Notes: generated from the sequence alone by a model not told the origin. A DNA stretch of 64,000 nucleotides from Thermofilum sp. (GCA_038741495.1 JAVYKX010000002.1:322541-386540), one strand, 5' to 3'; positions 14,418-23,505 are shown, numbered from the stretch's first letter. Program-made: numbers and translations.

Positions 14418-16084
14418 ACCAGACGGTATGGATGGTTACCTTTGAGGCTGTTCCAGTTGTGAAAGTGGGAGGCTTGGCGGAAGTCCCGACGAACCTGGCA
14501 GTAGAGCTCGCCGCGAGAGGCTGGGATGCCGTTGTAATCGTGCCTGCTCACGGAGAGCTGCGCGAGCGCTCAGCGGAGAGCGTAGCCACCCTGAATGTCC
14601 CTGGCGCGCGCTTAGAGGTCGGTAAGCTTGAGTGGAGAGGCGTGAAGTTCTTCATTGTCTCTGGGGGTGCGTTGAGGGACGCAGGTGTTTACGCTGAAGA
14701 GGTTTTAGAGGCCAAAGTTGTGCAATTCGCGGCAGCAGTGGGCGAGCTAGTGAAGAACCCTGAGCTTCTCGGCGTGCGCGAGCCCAGCGTTGTTCACTTC
14801 CATGATTGGCACAGCGTCCCAGCTCTACTCGCCCTACGGCGCGCGCTCGAAGGGGGCGGAGAGCCGGCACTGTTTTTCCACATCCACCTGCTGGTCAGGA
14901 GGAGGCTGAGCGAGGAGCTTTTAAGCAAAGCCGGAATCCCGCCGGACTGGGAGCACGAAGTCACCTGGGGTGGCTCGAAGAGAAGGGTTTCAGTGAGGGA
15001 GGCTCTTCAGCTCTCGGGAGGCGCTGCCGAGAAGCTCGGCGCGCTCGAGGCTCACCGCGTAGTAACTGTCAGTCACGCGTACCTGAGTGAGGAGCTTGCG
15101 CCTTTCATGGGCAGCGAGCTTTCCGGGAAAGCCAGAGTTGTCTACAACGGGACTAGCTGGCGGTACAGCGACCTGCAGAAGGAAGTCTTTGAGGTTCATG
15201 GTCGGCAGCTAGAGGTCTTCGGCGCTGCGCAGCTGCCTAACAGGATGCTGCTGAGAAAATACTTCCTCTTATACGCGCTTGGAAGCCTTCCTGAGGGGGA
15301 GCCTAAGGTACCTGACGAGCGCACTGCTAGAAAGCTCAGAGAGGCTGCTGCCCCCCCGCTTAGGGAGGATCTCCGAACTGAAGCCTTTTCTTACGATGGT
15401 CCTCTTGTGATCACCACGGGCCGTGTGTCTAGGCAGAAGGGATTCGACCTTCTGTTGGAAGCTGTGCCCCACGTCGTCCAGGATCTGGGTATTACGCGTT
15501 TCGTTTTCTTCATCCTACCTGTGTGGGGTAGCGAGGATCTCTCGCTGCAGCTACTCGACTTGAGCCGCGAGTATCCGGATAACGTGAGGGTAGTCTTCGG
15601 ACAAGCGCCCTCCGTCTACAGGCTGGCGCACTTAGCGGCAGATGTTTTCGCTGCACCGTCGAGGCGTGAACCTTTCGGCATCATGGCTCTCGAAGCTATG
15701 GTGTCCGGCGTCCCTGTAGTTGCTTCACGGGTGGGCGGTTTAGCGGAGACGGTGCTCGATATTAGGGAGCACGGATACGCCGGGACTGGCTTCCTCGTGA
15801 GTCCCGGTGACCCATACGAACTGGCAGAGAAGATACGTGACCTCGCAGCCTTCATGGAAGCCTCCGCGACAGGTCGGCTAGACATGCTTGTCGAGAAGAT
15901 AGAAGACCGAAAGCTTAGAGAGCTCCTCGAAGAGTACCCGGACTCCGGGGAGATCATCAGGAAGAGCTGCATAGAGCGTGTGGAAACGCACTTCACGTGG
16001 CAAGCTTCCGCCAGGATGGCGGAGGCCGTGTACTTTGAAGCTCTACGAAGTCTGGGAAAACCACTGTCCACAGCCTCAACCTAA
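14414..16084 (+). CDS. glgA: Glycogen/starch synthase, GT5 family
   Basis: A 556-residue GT-B glycosyltransferase that extends alpha-1,4-glucan from ADP- or UDP-glucose. The N-terminal KVGGLAEVPTNLA is the KTGGL nucleotide-sugar loop, HFHDWHS follows near residue 130, and the C-terminal domain has TTGRVSRQKGFDLLLEA and the nucleotide-binding SRREPFGIMALEAMVSG / GGLAETV. An insertion between the two domains (about residues 250-310) is typical of archaeal GlgA. It is translationally coupled to the GH57 gene by a GTGA overlap and converges on the maltokinase-like gene with a 9-nt overlap. Confidence 0.9.
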   Translation: MNQTVWMVTFEAVPVVKVGGLAEVPTNLAVELAARGWDAVVIVPAHGELRERSAESVATLNVPGARLEVGKLEWRGVKFFIVSGGALRDAGVYAEEVLEAKVVQFAAAVGELVKNPELLGVREPSVVHFHDWHSVPALLALRRALEGGGEPALFFHIHLLVRRRLSEELLSKAGIPPDWEHEVTWGGSKRRVSVREALQLSGGAAEKLGALEAHRVVTVSHAYLSEELAPFMGSELSGKARVVYNGTSWRYSDLQKEVFEVHGRQLEVFGAAQLPNRMLLRKYFLLYALGSLPEGEPKVPDERTARKLREAAAPPLREDLRTEAFSYDGPLVITTGRVSRQKGFDLLLEAVPHVVQDLGITRFVFFILPVWGSEDLSLQLLDLSREYPDNVRVVFGQAPSVYRLAHLAADVFAAPSRREPFGIMALEAMVSGVPVVASRVGGLAETVLDIREHGYAGTGFLVSPGDPYELAEKIRDLAAFMEASATGRLDMLVEKIEDRKLRELLEEYPDSGEIIRKSCIERVETHFTWQASARMAEAVYFEALRSLGKPLSTAST

Positions 16085-17308
16085 GGTGTGCTCGGCAAGA
16101 AGGAGAAGGAGAGGTAACCCCTGCTCGAGAGTGTTTATGGCTACTTCTACCATCTCTCTTCTGTACTCCAACTCGTACATGGTTTCGTAAAGAGCTCTTT
16201 CCACGAACCACGGTAAAGTAAGCCGGAGAACCTCTTCGGTGCTATACGCAGGAAGTGCTCTCCTGGGAGCCCCAGCGACATAAGCCTTAGCCAAGAGTTC
16301 CGTCACTGCTGCGCTCCACTCGCTAACTCTCCTTGCGGCTGCTTCTCCCCTCTTTAACGCTTGAAGAGCCTTGCTAGTATCGCCTTCGAAGACCTCAGCT
16401 ATCGAGAGGAACGCTATGTAGGACAGCGCTCTCGTGAGCGTAGCCAGGTCGCGGACAGCGGGCTCTAGATCCTTGCTAGCCCACTCGGGCCTGGCGGGCT
16501 CCCCCTCAAAGTCGACTATAACCACCCTGTTCTCGCGCGTTACCAGCGTTTGGGAGAAGTGGAAATCCTGGTGTGTGCGCAGCACGGTAGAGCCCTCGAA
16601 GCTTTTCAGCTCTTTGAGGCTGCGATCGACCAGCTTCTCTAGGCTGGCCACGCTCACTCCGTGAGCAGCTATGATCCCTAAGTAGAAGCGAATCCTCTTA
16701 ATCCAGCTCTCAATGCTTTCCCTACCTGCACTCGAGGGGGCGCACCAGGGGTCTTTGCAGTCAAGCATTAGAGAATGGAATTCGCCGAGCGCCTTTGCCA
16801 CTGCCTCGGCACTGGAAGGAACGCTGTACTCTTCCCCCTTAGCGCGGGAGAGGGCGGCTGCGTAGATAGAAGCTCCTGGGTCGTAGCCCTCGACGAACTC
16901 GACGAAGATCCCCAGGGGTGTTTCGCCATAGCTGTAAGCCGCGTAAATTCTGGGCGCAGGGCCTCTCCCCGAAAGGTGCTTCAGGAATAGTGGCTCCGGA
17001 TTCCAGCTTTTCACCTCCCTGTAACCTTTCACGACTACCTTGTCGACGCCGATCCTGTACACCGCGTGAGGGTTCGTCGCCCCCTCAGCTAAAGTGCTGA
17101 TGAAATCGACCTGGTCGCCGAGATGGTGGAAAACCTCCGTCCTGATCCCTTCAAGCCTGCTCTTAATCACGTCCTCGATGAAGTCGCCGCAGATTTCCGC
17201 CTCGCAAAGAGCCTTACCTCCTGCCCGCACTACCCACCTCTCAGGGCAGTTTTCTCTTTCTCTCAGCGGAACCAGGTACCTGTGCTGCATTTGCGAGAAT
17301 ACAGCCAA
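16076..17308 (-). CDS. Maltokinase-like sugar kinase
   Basis: A 410-residue kinase of the aminoglycoside-phosphotransferase/protein-kinase-like fold. The catalytic loop is LRTHQDFHFSQTL (about residues 243-255) and the metal-binding segment is VVIVDFEGEPARP (Asp266), the DFEGEP form typical of maltokinases (Mak/Pep2), which phosphorylate maltose to maltose 1-phosphate. The N-lobe lysine is probably in KVVVKGYREV. Context next to GH57 and glycogen synthase genes supports a role in alpha-glucan metabolism. Substrate is inferred from the motif and neighbours; no GlgE-type maltosyltransferase is in the window. An ATG at codon 7 (17290) is an alternative start. Confidence 0.75.
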   Translation of the reverse strand: MAVFSQMQHRYLVPLRERENCPERWVVRAGGKALCEAEICGDFIEDVIKSRLEGIRTEVFHHLGDQVDFISTLAEGATNPHAVYRIGVDKVVVKGYREVKSWNPEPLFLKHLSGRGPAPRIYAAYSYGETPLGIFVEFVEGYDPGASIYAAALSRAKGEEYSVPSSAEAVAKALGEFHSLMLDCKDPWCAPSSAGRESIESWIKRIRFYLGIIAAHGVSVASLEKLVDRSLKELKSFEGSTVLRTHQDFHFSQTLVTRENRVVIVDFEGEPARPEWASKDLEPAVRDLATLTRALSYIAFLSIAEVFEGDTSKALQALKRGEAAARRVSEWSAAVTELLAKAYVAGAPRRALPAYSTEEVLRLTLPWFVERALYETMYELEYRREMVEVAINTLEQGLPLLLLLAEHTLG

Positions 17309-17421
17309 ATATGTGCCCCTGCCAAGGAAACGCAGCTCGACGGGGCCTCTAAAAAAGCCTCGGCGCAGCCACCTCTTGCTGCTGAGATCTGCTATAACCG
17401 TCGACGTAGGCCTCTCACCTG

Positions 17422-20220
17422 CTAGTGTAGAAGGATGTAAATCCCCGCTGCGATTAAGACTAGCCCGATCAGTAAGTCAATGTACCTCCTGTAAGGCGAC
17501 AGCCGAACGACTGCGATGTCTATCTCCGCGACGAACCTCTGCCCCACGACGACTGCGAAGGCTATCAGGATAAGAGGTAGCACGAAGACGGTGTTGTAGA
17601 GCAGAAGGTAGGCGAGAGCCACTGAGAGAGGTAGGCCGGAGAGCATGTAGGAAGCGACGAGGTAGGGACCGCTGCTGCATGGAAGCAGTGTGAAGCTGAC
17701 GAGCACGCCTGCGGCTGCCCCTGCCACGACGCTGCCTTTACGCGCTCTCTCCAGGAAGCTCTGGCCCACCGCGTTGATCCTGCTTCTGGCTCTCTGCAAG
17801 CTCACGTACACAACACCCAGCCTCGAAGCTGAGAGTTCCAGGCTGAGTGCGCGCCTCACGAATCTGGCTACACGATTAAAGGAGGTGGCGCGAGCAACAC
17901 CGCTGAGCGTGGTGTGCGTGGCTCTCATGCCTTTAAAGGCTTCGTACCCCCCTGCGAGCACTGCTGCTGCTCCAACCAGGTACCGCGCCCACGAAAAGTA
18001 GCCAACGAAGTTCACTAGCCCTAGGCCAAGGAGAAAGTAGCTGATAAAAACTGCAGCGACGAACGCAACAGCTACTTTAGCAGCAGCCCCTCTCCCCGAT
18101 ATTCCCGCTACAGATAGGAGCAGCGCCGCGAAAACCATGAAGGTACAGGGGTTTATCGAATCTGCGGCAGCGAGCGCTAAGACCGCTCCGAGAATAACTC
18201 CGCCCGCAGCTTGCAAGCCTTTTTCCCGACGTCCCCCGAAGACCATGTCGAATACTTCGGAAGCGTTAACCGGGACCCTCACCATGCTTCCATCGTCCCG
18301 GATCACCATAGCCGAATCACCGCACTGCGCGGAAAGCAGGTTCCGCCAGGCGGCAGGGTCTCTGGGGTCGCCCGCAGCTGCAGCTACCAGGCACTTTCCT
18401 TGGAAAATGAGCGTCAGGGGGATTACGTAAGAAGACCCTGCTTTCAGAGTCTCGTAGAGCTGGTAGTAAGTCTCCAGGTTGCTTCTGTTCGAGATTTCCC
18501 TGAAGATGGGCTGGAGCCCAGCTTGCTCAAGCCTCTCCTTCACCTCCCTGCATGAAGGGCAGGTCTCGGAGCCGTAAATCACTACTGTGAGGTTGCTGGC
18601 CTGTACGGCGTTTTCCCCGCCCTTACCGCTGGATTCGTTCTGCGCTACTTCGACAGGGTACGGAACCAGGTAGATGAAGACCTCGAGGTCTGCGCGTACG
18701 TCCAAGGTTCTAGTGGCATTAGCTCTTCTCCCGACAACCCTTACCTCGTAGGACCCGGGAGGGACTTGAACAACCAGCGCGCCAACACCCCTCGCAACTA
18801 CAGAGGAGTTCCTCACAAGCAGGATCTCGGGTTGAGGTGCATCGAACTCTTCAGCTTGAACAGAAACCTTGAACCTAACCCTCTTGAGAACAACGAGCAG
18901 GTTTGTCCTACCCGACACGTTAGCGTCAAGCACGGCTGGCTGAAAGCCAGGTGCTAACACCTGCAATCTGTGGGGACCAGAAGAGGTGTTGATAAGCAAG
19001 CTACCCGTGAAAACCCCGAGGGGCTGCCCGTCGAGGATAACCGTGTAGTTGCTCACCGGGGCTCCTTGCTCATCCAGAACGTTCAGAGCGATCTGAGGGG
19101 GTAGCGTCGGCTCGGCTTTCAAGTCGTATACCATTACCTCGCTCGTACCTGCTACGGTCAGCACCCGGTCGCGTACATCCACGCTGGTGACCGCGAAGCC
19201 GGGTTTCACCACCCTCAGCTTTACCTCCTCCGCAGCGTTTCCCACGACGACCGTGTCCCTAGACCATACTACAAACGAGCCATCGTCAAAGCCCCGCAGC
19301 CCCAGCTCGTCACCTTTCTCGTAAGGCAGGGGTAGAACGCTCGAGATCACCCTTCCCTTGGCAGCGTCCACCACGGTAAGCCGCACTGAAAGCTCCTCTG
19401 TCGTGAGCGAGTACAGTAACCGGTAGTTAGGCTCTGAGGCTGTTAGCCTACCGGCAGGCACTGAGAGAGCGTAGAGAGGGGAGAAGGAAATTTCGTTGCC
19501 TACGCTCAGCTGGAGAAGCGTTCCGTTATCCGAGAGAAGAGCAGCTTTCTCGCCTAGGTTAACCATTAGGAGAACGTGGTAAAGTGTACTCTTCCTCATG
19601 CCGTCAGGTTCTAAGACCACTAAAGCTCTCTCATTGTTCATCAAGCAGATGTGGCAGTTCGTATCTATCGATAGCACGATCAGCTTCTCGCCGCTGCGCA
19701 GCATCTGGAGCCCAGCGTTAGCGAAAGCGAGTACCACGCGTGGCTCTTGCGCCGTTGCTATGCTCAGGACTACCAGCTCCCTCTTTGTGAGAACATAAAG
19801 CGTGTCTCCCAGGAGAACAGCTTTTACGATCTCCGGGCTTCTAACCCCACCTCTAATTACGCCCACGTATTTCTCCCTCCCGGTTTTCGCGTCGAGCAGC
19901 GTGACTCTCGAGCTTGGAACACTACCGTAGAGCTGCTCGACAGCAACGAGAAGGCTATCGTCGACGAATCTGACGGAGGAGAAGAAGGCTAGCTGCCTGG
20001 TCCACAGCGGTTCGAGCCCACTACCGTACAAGCTGAGGAATGACCGGTAGTTATCGCCGTAGACAACCGCCAGGTAGTCTCCGCTAGGGCTGAGAACAGC
20101 GCTGAACACTGTGTAGTTGAAAGTAAGTTTTCCTCGAGGAACCCACTCATCAGGGATAGCATACGCCACCATTAGCAGAGCGAAAACGAGAGCAGTTGTT
20201 AAGGCGAGGGTAAGTCTCAT
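17422..20220 (-). CDS. Exported beta-propeller / glutaredoxin-like / CcdA-DsbD-like membrane redox protein
   Basis: A 932-residue protein. ATG 20220 starts a clear signal peptide (MRLTLALTTALVFALLMVAYA). About residues 25-370 form a propeller with a CHIC motif (Cys189, Cys192); about 380-530 hold carboxypeptidase-regulatory-like sandwich repeats; about 545-640 is a glutaredoxin-like domain with GSETCPSCREV (Cys554, Cys557). The C-terminal 260 residues have about six membrane helices and match CcdA/DsbD, including the paired cysteines in DSINPCTF and TLLPCSSGP. CcdA-type proteins carry electrons from cytoplasmic thioredoxin across the membrane, so this single chain probably delivers reductant to the outside. 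It is a paralogue of the protein at 7.2-9.8 kb in its propeller part. It is divergent from acnX. Confidence 0.85.
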   Translation of the reverse strand: MRLTLALTTALVFALLMVAYAIPDEWVPRGKLTFNYTVFSAVLSPSGDYLAVVYGDNYRSFLSLYGSGLEPLWTRQLAFFSSVRFVDDSLLVAVEQLYGSVPSSRVTLLDAKTGREKYVGVIRGGVRSPEIVKAVLLGDTLYVLTKRELVVLSIATAQEPRVVLAFANAGLQMLRSGEKLIVLSIDTNCHICLMNNERALVVLEPDGMRKSTLYHVLLMVNLGEKAALLSDNGTLLQLSVGNEISFSPLYALSVPAGRLTASEPNYRLLYSLTTEELSVRLTVVDAAKGRVISSVLPLPYEKGDELGLRGFDDGSFVVWSRDTVVVGNAAEEVKLRVVKPGFAVTSVDVRDRVLTVAGTSEVMVYDLKAEPTLPPQIALNVLDEQGAPVSNYTVILDGQPLGVFTGSLLINTSSGPHRLQVLAPGFQPAVLDANVSGRTNLLVVLKRVRFKVSVQAEEFDAPQPEILLVRNSSVVARGVGALVVQVPPGSYEVRVVGRRANATRTLDVRADLEVFIYLVPYPVEVAQNESSGKGGENAVQASNLTVVIYGSETCPSCREVKERLEQAGLQPIFREISNRSNLETYYQLYETLKAGSSYVIPLTLIFQGKCLVAAAAGDPRDPAAWRNLLSAQCGDSAMVIRDDGSMVRVPVNASEVFDMVFGGRREKGLQAAGGVILGAVLALAAADSINPCTFMVFAALLLSVAGISGRGAAAKVAVAFVAAVFISYFLLGLGLVNFVGYFSWARYLVGAAAVLAGGYEAFKGMRATHTTLSGVARATSFNRVARFVRRALSLELSASRLGVVYVSLQRARSRINAVGQSFLERARKGSVVAGAAAGVLVSFTLLPCSSGPYLVASYMLSGLPLSVALAYLLLYNTVFVLPLILIAFAVVVGQRFVAEIDIAVVRLSPYRRYIDLLIGLVLIAAGIYILLH

Positions 20221-20279
20221 CCAGAGCCCGAGGTGTAGCAAACCAAACCCCTATTAACCTTTGACTCCACGTATATGCC

Positions 20280-21476
20280 GTGTACTTGACCCGCGAAGAG
20301 GAGCGCGCGCTCGACGGCTTCGAGGGGGAGGCTAAAGCGCTAGCCATGAAAGTGGTCGTGAGGGTGGGAGAGGTTCTCGGCGCGGAGAAGCTTGTCCCGA
20401 TAAAGAACGCTCACATCTCGGGGATCTCCTACAAGAACATAGGCGAAGAAGGCTTGGCGTTCATCGAGAAGCTTGCCGGAGAGGGTGCCCGCTTCTCAGT
20501 GCCCACTACGCTGAACCCGGGAGCCTTCGACCTTGCGGGCTGGCAGAGAATGAACGTCGACGAGAAGATCTTGAGTGGTCAGCTGAGAATCATTGATGCC
20601 TTTAGACGGATGGGCGCAGCGATCACTCTCTCGTGCACCCCCTACCTCTACGCGAACATCTCTTACGGCGACCACTTAGCCTGGTCGGAGAGCAATGCCG
20701 TGCTCTACGCTAACAGCGTTGTGGGTGCTAGGACCAACAGGGACGGGGGCCCGCTAGCGCTTTTCGAAGCGATAGCTGGCCGGGCACCCCTGGCGGGGCT
20801 GCACCTCGAGGAGAACAGGAGGCCGATGCTACTTATAGACTTCTCAAGCGTAGGAGAGAAGGTGGTGGAGAAGGGTATTTTCTCCGCAGCTGGGCTCGCA
20901 GCTGGTAGGATAGCAGGTGCAACGGTTCCTCTGGTCAAGGGCCTGCGCTTTAGCGGGAGTGACGAGCTGAAGCTTTTCCTTGCGGCGGCTGGCGCTACAG
21001 GCGGCACGGGCCTTGTACTCGTTGACAGCATTTCTCCAGACCTGCGGTTTGCCAAGTGGAACCCGGTGGAGGGGATTGAAAGAGTAGGTGTCGAGTGGAG
21101 CACTCTGCAGGAGGAGCTGGAAAGGTACAGCGGTTCTGGAGAGGGGGTTGTCGTGCTGGGCTGCCCCCACCTGTCACCAAGCGAGCTGAAGGATATAATC
21201 AGCTGGTTGAGGAGGCATGGTAGACCTAAGCGCAGGCTCATACTGTTCACTAGCCGTGCTGCGGTGGGTGAGGCTGAGAAGAGGGCGGCGGAGGAGGCTG
21301 GCGCAGAGTTGTTCACAGACACTTGCATGGTGGTCTCGGAGCTGTCGAAGTACGCGGGGCGCGAGTTCGTCACCGACTCCGGGAAAGCAGCATTTTATCT
21401 AGCCTCGCAGGGTTACTTGGTGAAGTTACTCTCGAGAGGGGAGGCGCTCAAGTACGCTTTGGGTGACTCCGCATGA
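20280..21476 (+). CDS. Aconitase X catalytic (large) subunit, phosphomevalonate dehydratase
   Basis: A 398-residue AcnX large subunit (COG1679). Recognisable segments include IKNAHISGISYKNIG, FSVPTTLNPGAFDLAGW, AITLSCTPYLYAN, and GARTNRDGGPLALFEAI. In archaea this protein with its small subunit dehydrates 5-phosphomevalonate to trans-anhydromevalonate 5-phosphate, the step that defines the archaeal mevalonate pathway; it uses an iron-sulfur cluster. The GTG start has no clear ribosome-binding site and an AT-rich element (CTATTAACC, about 20251-20259) lies about 22-30 nt upstream, so the transcript is probably leaderless. The ATG of the small subunit overlaps its stop by 4 nt. The HMGS and thiolase genes are 18 kb away. 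Confidence 0.9.
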   Translation: MYLTREEERALDGFEGEAKALAMKVVVRVGEVLGAEKLVPIKNAHISGISYKNIGEEGLAFIEKLAGEGARFSVPTTLNPGAFDLAGWQRMNVDEKILSGQLRIIDAFRRMGAAITLSCTPYLYANISYGDHLAWSESNAVLYANSVVGARTNRDGGPLALFEAIAGRAPLAGLHLEENRRPMLLIDFSSVGEKVVEKGIFSAAGLAAGRIAGATVPLVKGLRFSGSDELKLFLAAAGATGGTGLVLVDSISPDLRFAKWNPVEGIERVGVEWSTLQEELERYSGSGEGVVVLGCPHLSPSELKDIISWLRRHGRPKRRLILFTSRAAVGEAEKRAAEEAGAELFTDTCMVVSELSKYAGREFVTDSGKAAFYLASQGYLVKLLSRGEALKYALGDSA

Positions 21477-21877
21477 GGTTCACGGGAAAGCCTGTCGTAG
21501 AGGGGGTTGCCGAAGGAGAGCTTCTAGTGTCTAGCGAGCCTATAGCCTTCTACGGGGGCGTAGACCCGGGGACGGGCACAGTCACAGAGAGCGGGCACAA
21601 GCTCCGTGGCCAGAGCATCGCGGGAAAAATTCTCGCTCTCCCACACACGAGGGGGAGCACCGTGGGGTCGTACACCCTTCTCAGGCTGGCTGGGAGAGGC
21701 TTAGCTCCCGCGGGGATCGTTTCGGAGCGAGGTGACGAAATCCTCATTGTAGGCTGCATTATTTCTCAAATCCCCCTCGCCGTGGGCATCCCGGTGAGCG
21801 AGCTCCTGAAGGTGGGCGAGGGAAGGCGGGCACTCCTCAGGGTGACGAGCAGTGCCGCAGAGCTATTCGTCGAATGA
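21473..21877 (+). CDS. Aconitase X swivel (small) subunit, phosphomevalonate dehydratase
   Basis: A 134-residue DUF126/COG1786 protein, the swivelling domain of aconitase X. Typical features are GKPVVEGVAEGELLVS, GGVDPGTGTV, the LRGQSIAGKILALPHTRGST segment with the conserved serine region, and IIVGCIISQIPLAVGIP. It pairs with the preceding large subunit to form phosphomevalonate dehydratase. ATGA overlap with the large subunit gene indicates translational coupling. Its 3' end overlaps the start of the uracil-DNA glycosylase frame by 26 nt if that gene starts at GTG 21852. Confidence 0.9.
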   Translation: MRFTGKPVVEGVAEGELLVSSEPIAFYGGVDPGTGTVTESGHKLRGQSIAGKILALPHTRGSTVGSYTLLRLAGRGLAPAGIVSERGDEILIVGCIISQIPLAVGIPVSELLKVGEGRRALLRVTSSAAELFVE

Positions 21878-22514
21878 GCTTTGTGAGGAGAGCAGGAGAA
21901 GCCTCTACGAAGTAGCGGGAAGAATCAGCGTCTGCACCCGCTGCGGGCTTCACAAGCACAGGAAGAACGCCGTACCGGGTGAAGGAAACCCCTGCGCTAG
22001 AGTAGTATTCGTGGGCGAGGCTCCAGGGTTCAACGAGGATCTTCAGGGTAGGCCCTTTGTCGGAGCCGCGGGCTCTCTCCTCACCCAGCTGATAGAGTCG
22101 GCGGGGCTCAACAGAAGCGCGGTCTTCATTACCAATGTAGTGAAGTGCAGGCCACCCCAGAACCGGGACCCCACAGATGAGGAGATTTCGTCCTGCCTTC
22201 CATACCTTCTCGAGCAGCTGCGATCCATCAAGCCCTCGCTACTTGTCACGCTAGGTAGGCACAGCACGAGAGCTGTCCACGCAATCTTCGGTATCCGGGT
22301 CGATTCCATAATGAGCGCTCGCGGAAGGATTTCTAGGGTGAAAGCTGAGTGGGGTGAAGTGGTGTTGCTTCCCACGCTACACCCGGCAGCTGCGCTGTAT
22401 AACCCGCGCTTAAGAGTCCTCCTTGAGGAAGACTTCAGGGAGCTGAGGAACCTGATCGAGGCCGAGAAAGGTAGAAGCCGCGGCGGGACGCTGGACGACT
22501 TCCTCAGGCTTTGA
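21852..22514 (+). CDS. Type-4 uracil-DNA glycosylase
   Basis: A 220-residue family 4 uracil-DNA glycosylase with an iron-sulfur cluster, removing uracil from DNA. Motif A is VVFVGEAPGFNEDLQGRPFVGAAG; the C-terminal LPTLHPAAALYNP supplies the catalytic histidine loop. Cluster cysteines are expected in CTRCGLH (about residues 28-31), VVKCRPPQNRDP and SSCLPYL, all present. The start GTG lies inside the preceding gene; no in-frame ATG exists before the conserved CTRCG, so this or a nearby alternative start is required. It belongs to the same plus-strand run as the AcnX genes. Confidence 0.92.
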   Translation: MPQSYSSNELCEESRRSLYEVAGRISVCTRCGLHKHRKNAVPGEGNPCARVVFVGEAPGFNEDLQGRPFVGAAGSLLTQLIESAGLNRSAVFITNVVKCRPPQNRDPTDEEISSCLPYLLEQLRSIKPSLLVTLGRHSTRAVHAIFGIRVDSIMSARGRISRVKAEWGEVVLLPTLHPAAALYNPRLRVLLEEDFRELRNLIEAEKGRSRGGTLDDFLRL

Positions 22515-22563
22515 CTTGCACTGCCTGCGTAATGCTTTTTCATCACATATTCTAATTCCCGGT

Positions 22564-23178
22564 GTGGCGTCATCACCGAGGGAGCGTGCCCTTAAGAGGG
22601 CCAAGCTTATGAAGAGGCTTGTCGAGCAGCTAGACGCCGTGAGAGCATTAAAGCTGTTCAACACAGCGGACGCGCTCAGGGCGATGAGCGAGCTAAGCTT
22701 ATCCGGCGACCCGTGGTCCGAGCTGAGGTCCGTGCTCACCGAGATCGCGAAGATACCTCAACGGGAGCCTTTCTTCGCGAAAATCAGGAGATTCGATAAA
22801 GTGTCTAACACGCTTCTCTGGATCTCTCTCGCCTTTTCAATAAGCTCGCTGCTGATGCTTTCCATACTCCACCTGGAGGGTTCCCTGGCGGTACTCCTCA
22901 TGATAGCAGCTTTAGTGCTTCTCAATATTGCCTACATGCTCAAGCTCTACGTGCTCACGAAGCTTAGGTGGATCTACGCTAGCCGTAGCAGCGAGATCCG
23001 GGGGAAGGACGACCTCTTTAGACGCTCGGCTGATCAGCTGCTTGCCAGGATGAGGGGCGAGCTCCGGAAAGCCGGAGTGGATCCTTCAACCGTTACTTTC
23101 AAGCTCTACTTCGACGATTACTCCCAGCTTCGCGTCGTCGGGAAAGGGAGGGGATTCTACCGCCTAACGTTTAGGTGA
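22564..23178 (+). CDS. Membrane protein of unknown function with two transmembrane helices
   Basis: No family recognised. Starting at GTG 22564 (VASSPRERALKRAK) the product has 204 residues: a basic helical N-terminal region (about 1-75), two adjacent membrane helices (about 80-135: NTLLWISLAFSISSLLML and LAVLLMIAALVLLNIAYML), and a cytoplasmic basic tail ending in a beta-rich segment (TFKLYFDDYSQLRVVGKGRGFYRLTF). A frame extension upstream to 22516 exists but crosses an AT-rich promoter-like stretch (about 22532-22555), so the later start is preferred. The 3' end overlaps the convergent zinc-finger gene by 22 nt. Confidence 0.65.
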   Translation: MASSPRERALKRAKLMKRLVEQLDAVRALKLFNTADALRAMSELSLSGDPWSELRSVLTEIAKIPQREPFFAKIRRFDKVSNTLLWISLAFSISSLLMLSILHLEGSLAVLLMIAALVLLNIAYMLKLYVLTKLRWIYASRSSEIRGKDDLFRRSADQLLARMRGELRKAGVDPSTVTFKLYFDDYSQLRVVGKGRGFYRLTFR

Positions 23179-23453
23179 TCTGGAGAGCTGCCTTTCTTAG
23201 CGGCGCACTCTAGGCAGAGTAGAGCTGGCCCATGCTCGATTGAGCATTCTCTGCAGGTAAGGCGCCCGCACTCCTCGCAGTATCCTACCGAGAGCCTCTC
23301 GCCGCAGATCTGGCATAGAGTTTCAGAGCAAGCCGCGCACACCCCTCTCGCTTCGTCAAAATCTCCCGGGCAAACCTCCCTCCCGCACAACCTGCACCTG
23401 ATGAGCACCTCAGACTTCTCGAGGCAGATCTCGCAGATGTGCAAGTCCCCCAT
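23157..23453 (-). CDS. Cysteine-rich zinc-binding protein
   Basis: A 98-residue protein with about fourteen cysteines in regular pairs (CEIC, CRLCGREVC, CAAC, CQIC, CEECGRLTCREC, CLEC), consistent with three or more zinc fingers of the treble-clef/ribbon type, resembling small archaeal zinc proteins of unknown role. It may bind nucleic acid or protein. ATG at 23453; the 52-nt gap to the divergent HTH gene includes AT-rich sequence (TTTTTTAAACATTAG) likely holding promoters for both. Its last codons overlap the end of the convergent membrane-protein gene. Confidence 0.65.
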   Translation of the reverse strand: MGDLHICEICLEKSEVLIRCRLCGREVCPGDFDEARGVCAACSETLCQICGERLSVGYCEECGRLTCRECSIEHGPALLCLECAAKKGSSPDHLNVRR

Positions 23454-23505
23454 TCCGAAGACTCCTTAAGGCAACTTTTTTAAACATTAGACATAGAGGT
23501 GCAAG

